This document shows positions 8,934 to 16,428 of a stretch of DNA of 64,000 nucleotides, piece by piece. Under the pieces are notes generated by a model. That model had not been told where the DNA came from. It worked only from the letters and a program-made list of their open reading frames with translations, and searched no databases. The stretch is from Streptomyces camponoticapitis. GTDB lineage: Bacteria; Actinomycetota; Actinomycetes; Streptomycetales; Streptomycetaceae. Every line of letters starts with the position of its first letter. Position 1 is the first letter of the stretch. The position numbers were made by a program, and so were the translations under genes. The stretch spans positions 110,030 to 174,029 of the forward strand of contig NZ_BMMV01000001.1 of NCBI RefSeq assembly GCF_014646115.1, written 5' to 3'.

Positions 8934-8990
8934 CGGGCCCAGAGCTTATCCGGCCGTCCTGTGGAACCGTGCGCGAGTTCGAGCCTCGGC

Positions 8991-9341
8991 TCAGTTGTCG
9001 CGCTTCTCCTTGATCTTCGCAGCCTTGCCGCGCAGCTCACGGAGGTAGTAGAGCTTGGCGCGACGTACGTCACCACGGCTCACGAGCTCGATCTTCTCGA
9101 AGATCGGGCTGTGCACCGGGAAGGTGCGCTCGACGCCCACGGAGAAGGAGACCTTGCGGACCGTGAAGGTCTCACGGACGCCCGAGCCCTGCCGGCGGAT
9201 GACGACACCCTTGAACTGCTGGATACGCGAGCGGTTGCCCTCGATGACACGTACGTGGACGTTCACGGTGTCGCCGGGGCGGAAGGCGGGGAGGTCGCTG
9301 CGGAGCGACGCCGCGTCGACGGTGTCGAGCAGGTGAGCCAT
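8991..9341 (-). CDS. rplS: 50S ribosomal protein L19
   Basis: L19, 116 residues, sits at the interface of the two ribosomal subunits. The sequence is typical: [20 protein letters not shown], then [20 protein letters not shown], with [15 protein letters not shown] and [13 protein letters not shown]. The ATG at 9341 matches the family N-terminus; an in-frame start nine codons earlier is unnecessary. It is separated from trmD by 131 bases that contain a small hairpin, so it may also have its own promoter or leader. Confidence 0.97.
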   Translation of the reverse strand: MAHLLDTVDAASLRSDLPAFRPGDTVNVHVRVIEGNRSRIQQFKGVVIRRQGSGVRETFTVRKVSFSVGVERTFPVHSPIFEKIELVSRGDVRRAKLYYLRELRGKAAKIKEKRDN

Positions 9342-9432
9342 GATGGTCTGCTTCCTCGCTGATGCCACAGGTCATCAACGGAATGTCGAAAGGAAAGTTC
9401 GGAGCGCCGTTCGCGTCGGGTGGGCGTCGTTC

Positions 9433-9447
9433 CCCCTGTGGCAGGGG
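9433..9447 (-). terminator. Hairpin between trmD and rplS
   Basis: CCCCTG at 9433-9438 pairs with CAGGGG at 9442-9447 around a 3-base loop, in the 131-base gap between the trmD stop and the rplS start. It is too short to be a strong terminator; it may be an attenuator or part of an L19 leader. Confidence 0.3.
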
Positions 9448-9472
9448 CGCGCACCGGACGTACGGCAGCGGC

Positions 9473-10312
9473 TCATTCTTCCACGGCGTCGGGCCTGCGC
9501 CAAAATCGGCCACACGGCTCCGGTGCCCAGCCCATGATGGAGAGCATCTCGCGGTCCTTCTTGTCGAAGGCCGCGGCGTCACAACGCTCGATCAGGTCGG
9601 GCCTGTTGAGGGCCGTACGACGGAGAGCCTCGTCCCGCCGCCATCGCGCGATCCTGCTGTGGTGACCACTGAGCAGAATGTCCGGAATGGCTCGCCCGCG
9701 CCACTCCGGAGGCTTCGTGTAGACCGGGCCCTCCAGCAGGTCGGCCATCGCTCCGGGAGCGAACGAGTCGTCCCGATGGGACTCCGCGTTGCCCAGGACG
9801 CCGGGCAGGAGCCGTGCGACGGCCTCCATGATGACGAGTACGGCCGCCTCGCCGCCCGCCAGGACGTAGTCGCCGATGGACACCTCGTACACCGGCATCC
9901 GCGTCGCGTACTCGTCGACGACGCGGCGGTCGATGCCCTCGTACCTGGCCGGCGCGAAGAGCAGCCAGGGCCGCTCGGAGAGCTCGACCGCGAGTTCCTG
10001 GGTGAAGGGTCGGCCGCTGGGCGTGGGAACGACCAGCACGGGGCGGTGCGCGCCCGCCTCGTAGCCCTCCGCGATCGTCTCGTCGAGGGCGTCGCCCCAG
10101 GGGTCGGTCTTCATGACCATGCCGGGGCCGCCGCCGTACGGGGTGTCGTCGACCGTGTTGTGCCGGTCGTACGTCCAGGCGCGGAGGTCGTGGACATGGA
10201 CGTCGAGGCGGCCACGCGCGCGTGCCTTGCCGACGAGGGAGACGTTCAGCGGTTCGAGATACTCCGGGAAGATGGTGATCACGTCCGCCCGGAGGATGGG
10301 GGCGTGCGTCAT
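9473..10312 (-). CDS. trmD: tRNA (guanine(37)-N1)-methyltransferase TrmD
   Basis: A 279-residue SPOUT methyltransferase that makes m1G37 in tRNA and so prevents frameshifting. Family motifs are clear: [20 protein letters not shown] at the start, [33 protein letters not shown], and the knot region [20 protein letters not shown]. The C-terminal domain ends near the [15 protein letters not shown] block. The ATG overlaps the rimM stop by 4 bases. Clustering with rpsP, rimM and rplS is conserved across bacteria. Confidence 0.97.
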   Translation of the reverse strand: MTHAPILRADVITIFPEYLEPLNVSLVGKARARGRLDVHVHDLRAWTYDRHNTVDDTPYGGGPGMVMKTDPWGDALDETIAEGYEAGAHRPVLVVPTPSGRPFTQELAVELSERPWLLFAPARYEGIDRRVVDEYATRMPVYEVSIGDYVLAGGEAAVLVIMEAVARLLPGVLGNAESHRDDSFAPGAMADLLEGPVYTKPPEWRGRAIPDILLSGHHSRIARWRRDEALRRTALNRPDLIERCDAAAFDKKDREMLSIMGWAPEPCGRFWRRPDAVEE

Positions 10313-10935
10313 GACGGGTCGCCCTTGGCCGCACCGCCGGGGCCACCGGCGACGGCACCGTCGCCATCACTGTCGGCGCTGCCCTCGGCCTCGCCGTCGG
10401 TGGCGCCGGCGACGACCGCGTTGTTGTCGATGAGGCCCGGCGGGGGGTCGATCACGGCCTTCTGCTCTTCCAGATCGATCTCGGTCACGATCTCCTCGAC
10501 GAAGGGGATCATGACTTCGGTGCCGTCGGGCCGCTCCACGATGAACAGGTCCTGCGACGGGAGATGCGTGATCTCCGTGATCCGGCCGATCCCGGTGCCG
10601 TCCGCGAGGACGACGTCCAGGTCCATGAGCTGGTGGTCGTAGTACTCGTCCGGGTCCTCCGGCATGTCCTGCGGGTCCACCTCGGCGATGAGCAGGGTGT
10701 TGCGCAGGGCCTCCGCGCCCGTACGGTCGCTCACTCCGGCGAAGCGCAGCAGCAGCCTGCCGCTGTGCACCCGCCCGGTCTCGATCGTCAGGGGGCCCGC
10801 GGAGGCCGGTTCGGTGGCCAGTACGGCTCCGGGGCCCAGCCGCAGTTCGGGCTCGTCCGTACGTACCTCGACGGTGACCTCGCCCTTGATGCCGTGGGCA
10901 CGGCCGACCCGCGCGACTACCAACTGCACTTGCAC
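10309..10935 (-). CDS. rimM: Ribosome maturation factor RimM
   Basis: A 208-residue RimM that assists maturation of the 30S head by binding S19. The N-terminal RimM domain begins [20 protein letters not shown]; the PRC-barrel domain contains [14 protein letters not shown] and [14 protein letters not shown] and ends DPPPGLIDN. The last 35 or so residues form a Gly/Ala/Asp tail not needed for the fold and typical of actinobacterial versions. It overlaps trmD by 4 bases and is separated from khpA by 113 bases with a strong hairpin. Confidence 0.96.
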   Translation of the reverse strand: MQVQLVVARVGRAHGIKGEVTVEVRTDEPELRLGPGAVLATEPASAGPLTIETGRVHSGRLLLRFAGVSDRTGAEALRNTLLIAEVDPQDMPEDPDEYYDHQLMDLDVVLADGTGIGRITEITHLPSQDLFIVERPDGTEVMIPFVEEIVTEIDLEEQKAVIDPPPGLIDNNAVVAGATDGEAEGSADSDGDGAVAGGPGGAAKGDPS

Positions 10936-11000
10936 ACGCCCCTGTTTCTACGACTTCTACGACTGCTGCGGCTTCTGCGGCGCCACGAAGACGACAAAGA

Positions 11001-11026
11001 CCGGGGAGGGCCTTGGCCCTCCCCGG
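11001..11026 (-). terminator. Hairpin between khpA and rimM
   Basis: CCGGGGAGGGCC and GGCCCTCCCCGG form a stem with almost no loop at 11001-11026. It lies in the 113-base gap between the khpA stop and the rimM start. It could partly terminate the rpsP-khpA transcript or protect RNA ends. Confidence 0.5.
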
Positions 11027-11048
11027 CCCGTGCCGGTTCACAACTCTG

Positions 11049-11288
11049 TCAGCGGACCTGATCCACGTCGACGAGGTCGACACGGATACCACGGCCGCCG
11101 ATCGCGCCCACGACGGTGCGCAGGGCGCGTGCGGTGCGGCCGTTGCGGCCGATCACCTTACCGAGGTCGTCGGGATGGACCCGTACCTCGAGCACACGGC
11201 CACGGCGCAGGGTGCGCGAGGCGACCTGCACATCGTCCGGGTTGTCGACGATGCCCTTCACGAGGTGCTCGAGAGCCTCCTCGAGCAT
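11049..11288 (-). CDS. khpA: KH-domain RNA-binding protein KhpA
   Basis: A 79-residue single KH-domain protein. The signature is VRVHPDDLGKVIGRNGRTAR, which holds the G-x-x-G loop (GRNG). KhpA proteins bind RNA, often together with KhpB/Jag, and influence cell division and envelope genes in Gram-positives. It starts 2 bases after the rpsP stop, so the two are co-translated; this rpsP-khpA pairing is common in Gram-positive bacteria. Confidence 0.93.
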   Translation of the reverse strand: MLEEALEHLVKGIVDNPDDVQVASRTLRRGRVLEVRVHPDDLGKVIGRNGRTARALRTVVGAIGGRGIRVDLVDVDQVR

Positions 11289-11290
11289 GC

Positions 11291-11734
11291 TCAGGCCTCG
11301 GTCGGCTCAGCGGCGGGCGCCGAAGCGGCGTCGGCGTCGTCCGCCTTCTTGTCGGCCTTCTTCGCCTTGGGGGTGATGGCATCACCCTTGGGCTCGTCGC
11401 CGTCCGTGGCGAGGGCCTCGAAGAGGGCACGCTTGTCGGCCTTCGGCTCCGGCTGGAGCAGCGGCGCCGGCGCGGGCAGGCCCTTGTGCGCCTGCCAGTC
11501 GCCCGTGAGCTTCAGGATCGCGAGGACCGGCTCGGTCGGCTGGGCGCCGACGGACAGCCAGTAACGCGCGCGGTCCGAGTCGACCTCGATACGCGACGGG
11601 TTCTGCACCGGGTGGTACAGGCCGATCTCCTCGATGGCCCGGCCGTCACGGCGGGTGCGGGAGTCGGCGACGATGATGCGGTAGTGAGGCGAACGGATCT
11701 TGCCCAGACGCTTCAGCTTGATCTTGACTGCCAC
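11291..11734 (-). CDS. rpsP: 30S ribosomal protein S16
   Basis: S16, 147 residues. The conserved part reads [20 protein letters not shown], then [20 protein letters not shown] and [20 protein letters not shown]. An acidic/Lys-Ala tail of about 60 residues follows, as in other Streptomyces. The start is the GTG at 11734 because it gives the canonical N-terminus and has AGGAGAG six bases upstream; the earlier ATG would add 49 unrelated residues. First gene of the rpsP-khpA-rimM-trmD-rplS series; a -10-like CACAAT lies on the minus strand near 11870-11875. Confidence 0.96.
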   Translation of the reverse strand: MAVKIKLKRLGKIRSPHYRIIVADSRTRRDGRAIEEIGLYHPVQNPSRIEVDSDRARYWLSVGAQPTEPVLAILKLTGDWQAHKGLPAPAPLLQPEPKADKRALFEALATDGDEPKGDAITPKAKKADKKADDADAASAPAAEPTEA

Positions 11735-11992
11735 GGAAGTGGTCTCTCCTGGATCTTGACGTGGTTGGGCACATCGACATGCCGCGTGGGGTTGCGGTAC
11801 TCGTGTGCCCGATGGACGCGTCAGCCGGAGGAGAGAGGGGTCCTGTGCGACTGTCGAGTACAGCTGGTCATTGTGCCACACACCTCAGGCGCGCCGCGCC
11901 CCGCCCGGAGCGGCCCGCTCCTGAACGGGGCGGCTCCGGTGCCGGCGGGCGGCCGACGGCCGGCTTCCGCGCCGGGCAGGCGACGGAGGTAC
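11735..11992. other. Intergenic upstream of rpsP
   Basis: The right half, next to the metalloprotease stop, is GC-rich with overlapping short inverted repeats such as CCGGAGCGG/CCCGCTCC, which may end that transcript. The left half should hold the rpsP promoter. No gene is seen. Confidence 0.4.
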
Positions 11993-12667
11993 TCAGCTCG
12001 CAGCGGCGACCACTTCCGGAATGCGGAACGGCTTGCCGCAGCCGCCGCAGACGATCGGGGCCTGCGCGAGGACCGACGGGACCACGCGCACGTTGCGCCC
12101 GCAGTCGCAGACGGCCTTCACACGCACACCTCCGCCCGAGGAGCCGTGCCGCGCGGCGGGGCCGCGGAAACTGCGCTCGGTGTCGGACGTCGTCGCGACC
12201 GTGTGCGCCGCGAGGGCGCGCTGGAGCCGTTCGATGGTGGGCCGATAGCGCCGTCTCGCCTCGGGGTTGAGCGATACCAGCGAGAAACCGCTGCTGGGAT
12301 GCGGCTCCTCGGAATGGTCCAGGCCCAACTCCTCGGCGATCGCGAGGAATCGGCGGTTGTGGTAGCGCCCCGCTCGGGAGGTGTCGCGGACACCCCGGGC
12401 GGCGGCGATGCCATGGACTGCCTCGTGAAGCAGTCGCTCGAAGGAGAGCTCGGCGCCGCAGGCGGACGACGATTCTCCGATCAGGGACTCTGGCGCGGCA
12501 AGATCCGGCAGCTCGGCGTGGTACCGCTGAATCTCGGCCCACGCCTGCGCCAGCTCTGCGGCGAGAACAGGTGGTGTCGTGCTCACGTCGTGAACAACGA
12601 GCCGGGACCCTCCCGGGTTCCATTCCGGGGCATCCCAAATATTTTGCACGTACCCGTCAGTTGCCAT
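11993..12667 (-). CDS. SprT-like putative zinc metalloprotease
   Basis: A 224-residue protein with an HExxH site (HEAVH, residues 81-85) in the helix LLHEAVHGIAAARGV, followed by RAGRYHNRRFLAIAEELGL, whose His103 could be the third zinc ligand. This spacing resembles SprT/Spartan-like domains. Near the C-terminus two cysteine pairs (C187/C189 and C207/C210, in VCDCGRN and VCGGCGKPF) make a zinc-ribbon-like knuckle, also typical of SprT proteins. SprT-like proteases act on DNA-protein crosslinks in eukaryotes; the bacterial role is unclear. The ATG at 12667 was chosen because the residues before it are low-quality and a promoter candidate lies at 12737-12766. Substrate unknown; protease activity is inferred. 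Confidence 0.75.
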   Translation of the reverse strand: MATDGYVQNIWDAPEWNPGGSRLVVHDVSTTPPVLAAELAQAWAEIQRYHAELPDLAAPESLIGESSSACGAELSFERLLHEAVHGIAAARGVRDTSRAGRYHNRRFLAIAEELGLDHSEEPHPSSGFSLVSLNPEARRRYRPTIERLQRALAAHTVATTSDTERSFRGPAARHGSSGGGVRVKAVCDCGRNVRVVPSVLAQAPIVCGGCGKPFRIPEVVAAAS

Positions 12668-13337
12668 TGATGCGTCCTGACGAGGGCGGGTGCGTAGATC
12701 TGCGGAGAAGGCTCGCTTCTCGCCACAAGGCGGTACGTAGTACGGGCTACGTCTGTACGGGTACAAGAAATACGTACACCCGATCGAGACACACTTCGGG
12801 GCCACCGTCCTGGCGGCCACACCGATGCCCTCGCCGCTCCGGCCTCCGTAACCGCGCGGGGGCCCACAAGAACGACATTAACGGGCGCGCCGCCGATCCG
12901 CGGCATCGGCCCCGGTCGGGGAAGGTCGAGCGGATTCGTCCGATACCGGCGCGGGTGGTGGGGAGTTGGCCGACTCCACCGCGGCGACCTCACCCTTTCG
13001 GCTCAATCTCCACGGACACCCGCCCACAGCCCTCGTGAGCGGTTCCGCCTTGCCCGTACGGGCTCCGTGCGCCCTCACGGTGGCCCCGCCGTGGCCGCCC
13101 ACGGGGCGCGGCCAGGGGCGATTCGGAGCAGGCTCGCAGCGTAGGCCGACAACGTCCGGTGAGAGCGATTGTCCAGTGCGCCGGGGCGCACTACCGGAGC
13201 ACAGAAGGATTGCCCGCGAACCACTGGACGCGGGCACAGATGCGGAGTTCCCTGGCATACGGGGGACGAAGGCGCGCACGTACACGGGGGCTGTCAATCA
13301 GGGCACCAGGACCTCTCGCCGGATTGGGGCGCTATCC
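12668..13337. other. 670-base intergenic region between divergent genes
   Basis: This stretch separates the leftward metalloprotease gene from the rightward methyltransferase gene. Its left part has a cluster of GTAC/CGTAC motifs and a promoter candidate at 12737-12766. The remainder (about 12850-13337) has no recognisable protein; the rightward frame that enters the methyltransferase is open from 12966, but its residues look like random high-GC translation. I see no RNA gene. Confidence 0.5.
12737..12766 (-). promoter_or_regulatory. Candidate promoter of the SprT-like gene with GTAC repeats
   Basis: On the minus strand TTGTAC (12766-12761) and TACTAC (12742-12737) are separated by 18 bases, a good sigma-70-type pair. 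The spacer and flanks are full of CGTAC/GTAC units, including GTACGTAGTAC, which could be a repressor site. Transcription would begin near 12730, about 60 bases before the ATG. Confidence 0.4.
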
Positions 13338-14282
13338 ATGACTCGTACGCTCGTCCAGCAACACCAGCAGCAGGTGAATCCCGCCTCGACAGACCCTTCC
13401 AAGGAGGCGGGCGATCGCGCCCGCGACTGGGCCGAGATCCAGGAACGCATGCTGGTGCCTCTCTACGAGGCGGTGTACGAGCGTCTGGAAGTCGGCCCCG
13501 GTACACGGCTGCTGGGCCTCGGCTGCGGCTCCGGGCTGGCGCTGCTGATCGCCACCGCCCGGGGCGCCGACGTCACCGGTGTGGACGCCGATCAGGAACG
13601 CGTCGCGCTGGCCCGCGAGCGGCTCGTCCCCGACGAGCACCCCGTGGCGCCGTACGCGAACTCGCCTGCGGCGTCCGGGGGGAGCAGGGCGCCCGGAAGG
13701 TCCGTGGCCGCCCCGTCGAGGACGTACGGCGGCCGGAGCCACGCGCGAGTGCTGACGGGCGGCGCGACCGCCGTCCTGGAGGCGGAGCGCCCCGTCTACG
13801 ACGTGATCACGGCGTTCCAGCCCATCGGTGTCGCCGGCGACGGTTCGGACGGGCTCGCGCCCGCACTGGCGGAGGCGCTGCCCATGGCGGGCCGCGGCAC
13901 CCCCGTGGTGCTCGCCGGCTGGGGCCCGCCGGAGCGCTGCGCGACGTCCGGCGTCCTGCGGGTCGCGGGGCGGCTGACGGAGCGGCTGCGCAAGGGAGGC
14001 GGCTACCGGCCGCCGCTCAGGGACGACCTGGAGAACGTGGCGGCGCGGGCGGGGCTGAAGCCGGACGGTTCGGGGCGCGTGTCCTGCCCGTTCGGCTACG
14101 CGGGGATGGAGAGCGCGCTGCGGGGACTGCTCTCGACGGGCGCGTTCGACGCGGCAGTGCGGGCGACGGATCAGTCGCAGGTGGAGAAGGAGATAACGGA
14201 GGCGCTCCACCCGCATGTACGGCGCGACGGCACCGTGTGGATGCCGAACGTCTTCCGTTACCTGATCGCGCGCACGCCCTGA
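13338..14282 (+). CDS. Class I SAM-dependent methyltransferase
   Basis: A 314-residue protein with the SAM-binding motif I LLGLGCGSGLALLIATARGA, then the acidic end of strand 2 (VTGVDAD). The rest follows a class I methyltransferase fold loosely: YDVITAFQPIG after strand 4 and a C-terminal region with SCPFGYAGMESALRGLLSTG. The substrate cannot be inferred. I chose the ATG at 13338 because the sequence before it is not protein-like and the helix LVQQHQQQ follows directly. It lies alone between the metalloprotease and the yhf cassette. Confidence 0.8.
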   Translation: MTRTLVQQHQQQVNPASTDPSKEAGDRARDWAEIQERMLVPLYEAVYERLEVGPGTRLLGLGCGSGLALLIATARGADVTGVDADQERVALARERLVPDEHPVAPYANSPAASGGSRAPGRSVAAPSRTYGGRSHARVLTGGATAVLEAERPVYDVITAFQPIGVAGDGSDGLAPALAEALPMAGRGTPVVLAGWGPPERCATSGVLRVAGRLTERLRKGGGYRPPLRDDLENVAARAGLKPDGSGRVSCPFGYAGMESALRGLLSTGAFDAAVRATDQSQVEKEITEALHPHVRRDGTVWMPNVFRYLIARTP

Positions 14283-14338
14283 CCCGTACGACGCGGCAAA
14301 TGACATCACGGGCCTGAACACGACGCGACGCCGTCGCC

Positions 14339-14362
14339 GAACGCCGCGGCGGCGTGGCGTTC
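14339..14362 (+). terminator. Hairpin after the methyltransferase gene
   Basis: GAACGCC at 14339-14345 pairs with GGCGTTC at 14356-14362, about 55 bases past the methyltransferase stop and ahead of the yhfZ promoter. No T-run. Confidence 0.45.
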
Positions 14363-14479
14363 AGCGGCGGCGCGCGGCGAGGCCCAGCCAGCCCCGTCCC
14401 GGCCCAGTGCAAGCAGTCCCGCGACGCGGCCTCGTAGAAGGCGGACCAGACCCGGCGAAAAGACATCCTTGGGACACCC

Positions 14480-14508
14480 TTGTCAGTATCCAGAATCCTG
14501 GTTACTGT
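14480..14508 (+). promoter_or_regulatory. yhfZ promoter (leaderless)
   Basis: TTGTCA (14480-14485) and TACTGT (14503-14508) are 17 bases apart, close to the housekeeping consensus. The expected start of transcription is at about 14515-14516, which is exactly the GTG I take as the yhfZ start, so the mRNA would be leaderless, a common Streptomyces arrangement. The operator at 14487-14504 fills the spacer. Confidence 0.6.
14487..14504. promoter_or_regulatory. Predicted YhfZ operator, site 1
   Basis: An imperfect palindrome TA-n-CCAG-n4-CTGG-n-TA lies between the -35 and -10 boxes of yhfZ. The 22 bases 14488-14509 recur at 15537-15558 with a single mismatch, in front of yhfY. Position and duplication suggest repression by YhfZ itself (inference). 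Confidence 0.6.
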
Positions 14509-14515
14509 CCTTTCT

Positions 14516-15454
14516 GTGACCGGCTTCGACGAACGCTTCCTGACCCGCAACGGCCTCGCCGCCCAGCAGCTCGCCGCCCTGCTGCTCAACCACGAGCCGG
14601 ACACCCGCCTGCCCCGTGTCCGCGACTTCGCCGAAGAGCTGGGCGTCGGCAACGGCACCGTCCAGGCCGCGCTCCAGCTTCTGGAGTCGGCGGGGGCGAT
14701 CCGGACGACCGCGCGCGGCCACCTCGGCACGTTCCTCGTCGACTCCGACCGTTCGGTCCTCTGGCGGCTCTCAGGGCTCGGCACGCTCCTGGCGGCGATG
14801 CCGCTGCCGTACTCGCATCGTTACGAGGGTCTGGCCACCGGACTGCGCGCGGCGTTCGAGCAGGCCGGGGCGCCGTTCGCGATCACGTTCATGCGCGGCG
14901 CCGGGGCCCGTACCACCGCACTGATCGAAGGCAAGGTCGACCTGGTGGTCCTCTCGCGCTTCGCCGCCGACCGGCTGATCGAGGAGCGCCCCGTCGAACT
15001 GGTCGCGGACCTCGGACCCGCGACGTACGTGGGGGCGCACGGGCTGCTCCTGCGGCACGGAGCGAAGCTGGAGACTGCAGGACTGCGCGTGGCCGTCGAC
15101 CACGCCTCCGAGGACCAGCGGATGCTCGCTGAGCGCGTCTTCGCCGGGCGCTCGGACATCCGGTGGGTCGAAGCGTCGTACATGCAGTTGCGCGACCTGT
15201 TCGCGCACGACCATGCCGACGCGACGCTCTGGAACCTCGACGAGGTACAGGACAGGCTCGGCGCCGGCGTGCACGTGCTGCCGCTGGGCGACGAGGTGAC
15301 CCGCGATCTGTCGCTGCGCAACTCCAGCGCCGCGATCATCGGCAGGACCGAGGGGGCGAAGGCACTCGGCGCCGTCCGCGACTCCCTCGACCTTTCCGTC
15401 ATCACCGACTGCCAGGCCGAGGTGCTGCGGGGTGAGCGCGCCCCGTCGTACTGA
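14516..15454 (+). CDS. yhfZ: YhfZ-family GntR-like transcriptional regulator
   Basis: A 312-residue regulator. The N-terminal winged helix (about 1-80) contains LPRVRDFAEELGVGNGTVQA and ALQLLESAGAI, a GntR-like recognition helix. The C-terminal part (about 95-305) is the YhfZ ligand-binding-like domain, reminiscent of periplasmic-binding folds, with VDLVVLSRFAADRLIEERPV and LRVAVDHASEDQRMLAERVF. E. coli YhfZ is uncharacterised. I chose the GTG at 14516: the in-frame TTG at 14480 coincides with the -35 box, and a transcript starting at the GTG fits the promoter spacing. A strong hairpin follows the stop, so the gene is probably monocistronic and autoregulated. Confidence 0.82.
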   Translation: MTGFDERFLTRNGLAAQQLAALLLNHEPDTRLPRVRDFAEELGVGNGTVQAALQLLESAGAIRTTARGHLGTFLVDSDRSVLWRLSGLGTLLAAMPLPYSHRYEGLATGLRAAFEQAGAPFAITFMRGAGARTTALIEGKVDLVVLSRFAADRLIEERPVELVADLGPATYVGAHGLLLRHGAKLETAGLRVAVDHASEDQRMLAERVFAGRSDIRWVEASYMQLRDLFAHDHADATLWNLDEVQDRLGAGVHVLPLGDEVTRDLSLRNSSAAIIGRTEGAKALGAVRDSLDLSVITDCQAEVLRGERAPSY

Positions 15455-15460
15455 CCGCCC

Positions 15461-15483
15461 CGCCCGCCCCGTCGGGGCGGGCG
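15461..15483 (+). terminator. Hairpin between yhfZ and yhfY
   Basis: CGCCCGCCCC (15461-15470) and GGGGCGGGCG (15474-15483) form a perfect 10-base stem with a GTC loop, directly after the yhfZ stop. It separates yhfZ from the operon that starts at yhfY. Confidence 0.65.
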
Positions 15484-15528
15484 GCCACCCGGCGGCACCG
15501 CACCAGGAAAAAGAGGAAGTCGAGCCTC

Positions 15529-15557
15529 TGCTCAAAATCCAAAATCCTGGTTACTGT
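15529..15557 (+). promoter_or_regulatory. yhfY-W operon promoter with YhfZ operator, site 2
   Basis: Aligns base for base with the yhfZ promoter: a weaker -35 (TGCTCA, 15529-15534), a 17-base spacer and the same TACTGT -10 (15552-15557). The spacer repeats ATCCAnAATCCTGGTTACTG with one difference in the left half-palindrome (CCAA instead of CCAG). Transcription would start near 15564, leaving a short leader with AAGGAGAAGG before the yhfY ATG. Confidence 0.6.
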
Positions 15558-15581
15558 CGTATCGAAGGAGAAGGGACCACC

Positions 15582-15968
15582 ATGGACGACCAGCTCGCTC
15601 TGCGTATCCAGCTCTTCCGTGAGGGCGGCCAAGTCCGGCCCGAGGCCGCCGCGTTCGTGACGGCCGAGCTGGACGCCCTGGCCGCCGAGGGCCGCACTGT
15701 GACAGAAGAGACAGCCGGCACACTCACCAGCCATCTCATGATGGCTCTTACCAGGCTGCTCAACGGCGAGTCGATCGCGGAATTCCCCACCGACTCCGAG
15801 GTCGCCGCGGAGCTCGCCGGACATCCGGACGCGGTGGCACGGGCGCGCGCCGTCTCCGCACGAGCGGCCTCGGAACTCGGCGCGCCCCTTCCCGACTCCG
15901 AGATCAACTTCCTCGGACTGCATCTCGCCCTGCTCGACCAGAACTCGCCCCCACGTCACGAGACATGA
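15582..15968 (+). CDS. yhfY: YhfY-type stand-alone PRD domain protein
   Basis: A 128-residue protein made of a single PRD (PTS regulation domain) and nothing else. Both histidine positions of such domains are present: His51 in LTSHLMMALTRLLNGE and His114 in INFLGLHLALLD. In antiterminators and activators these histidines are phosphorylated by PTS proteins or EIIB. E. coli YhfY is the same kind of lone PRD. There is no DNA- or RNA-binding domain, so it may sense phosphorylation and act on a partner such as YhfT or YhfZ (inference). ATG at 15582 with GAAGGAGAAGG upstream; first gene of the operon. Confidence 0.8.
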   Translation: MDDQLALRIQLFREGGQVRPEAAAFVTAELDALAAEGRTVTEETAGTLTSHLMMALTRLLNGESIAEFPTDSEVAAELAGHPDAVARARAVSARAASELGAPLPDSEINFLGLHLALLDQNSPPRHET

Positions 15969-15981
15969 GAAGGAACCAGCC

Positions 15982-16338
15982 ATGACGAAGATCCTCACCG
16001 GCGGCGTCGGCAAGGCCGAGGTCACGGACACCGTCAAGAAGCTCGGCCTCGACGGCATCGAGATCGTGGCCTCCAACGACATGGACGCCGCGATGAAGCT
16101 CCGCGGCGGCCAGGCCGACTACTACCTCGGCACCTGCCACACCGGCGCGGGCGCTTCCCTCGGCGTACTCGTCGGACTGCTCGGCAAGCCCACCTGCCAC
16201 ACCTTCGGCCGCTCCGTCCCCACGGAGGACGAGGTGAAGGCTCTGCTTTCCGAAGGCAAGAAGGTCTTCGGCTTCGCCATCGACCAGATCGACGTGATCG
16301 CCCCGCTCATGGCCCGCGCCATCGCCGCGCGCGGCTGA
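15982..16338 (+). CDS. yhfU: YhfU-like protein (DUF2620)
   Basis: A 118-residue small soluble protein of the DUF2620/YhfU family. It starts MTKILTGGVGKAEVTDTVKK, has a Gly-rich turn and CHTGAGASLGVLVGLLGKP with two Cys-His pairs (GTCHTGAG and PTCHTFG), and ends in a helix. Size and the alternating strand-helix pattern recall PTS IIB-like or vitamin-binding domains, but no function is known. It lies 13 bases after yhfY (AGAAGGAACC as ribosome site) and just before the transporter gene, so it is probably a transporter partner (inference). Confidence 0.78.
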   Translation: MTKILTGGVGKAEVTDTVKKLGLDGIEIVASNDMDAAMKLRGGQADYYLGTCHTGAGASLGVLVGLLGKPTCHTFGRSVPTEDEVKALLSEGKKVFGFAIDQIDVIAPLMARAIAARG

Positions 16339-16428
16339 CGGCCCCGTACGAACCCGCAAGGGCTCGACAGACCTCGTAAGACCCCGCGCCGGGCAAGGCC
16401 CCCGCCGGGCACTGAGGAGTGAAATCCC

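Noticed and set aside
12966..13337. N-terminal extension of the methyltransferase
   Set aside because: The translation is Arg/Pro/Gly-rich and random in character; the ATG at 13338 begins the conserved part.
14480..14515. TTG start for YhfZ at 14480
   Set aside because: The codon is the -35 hexamer of the predicted promoter, and transcription would begin downstream of it.
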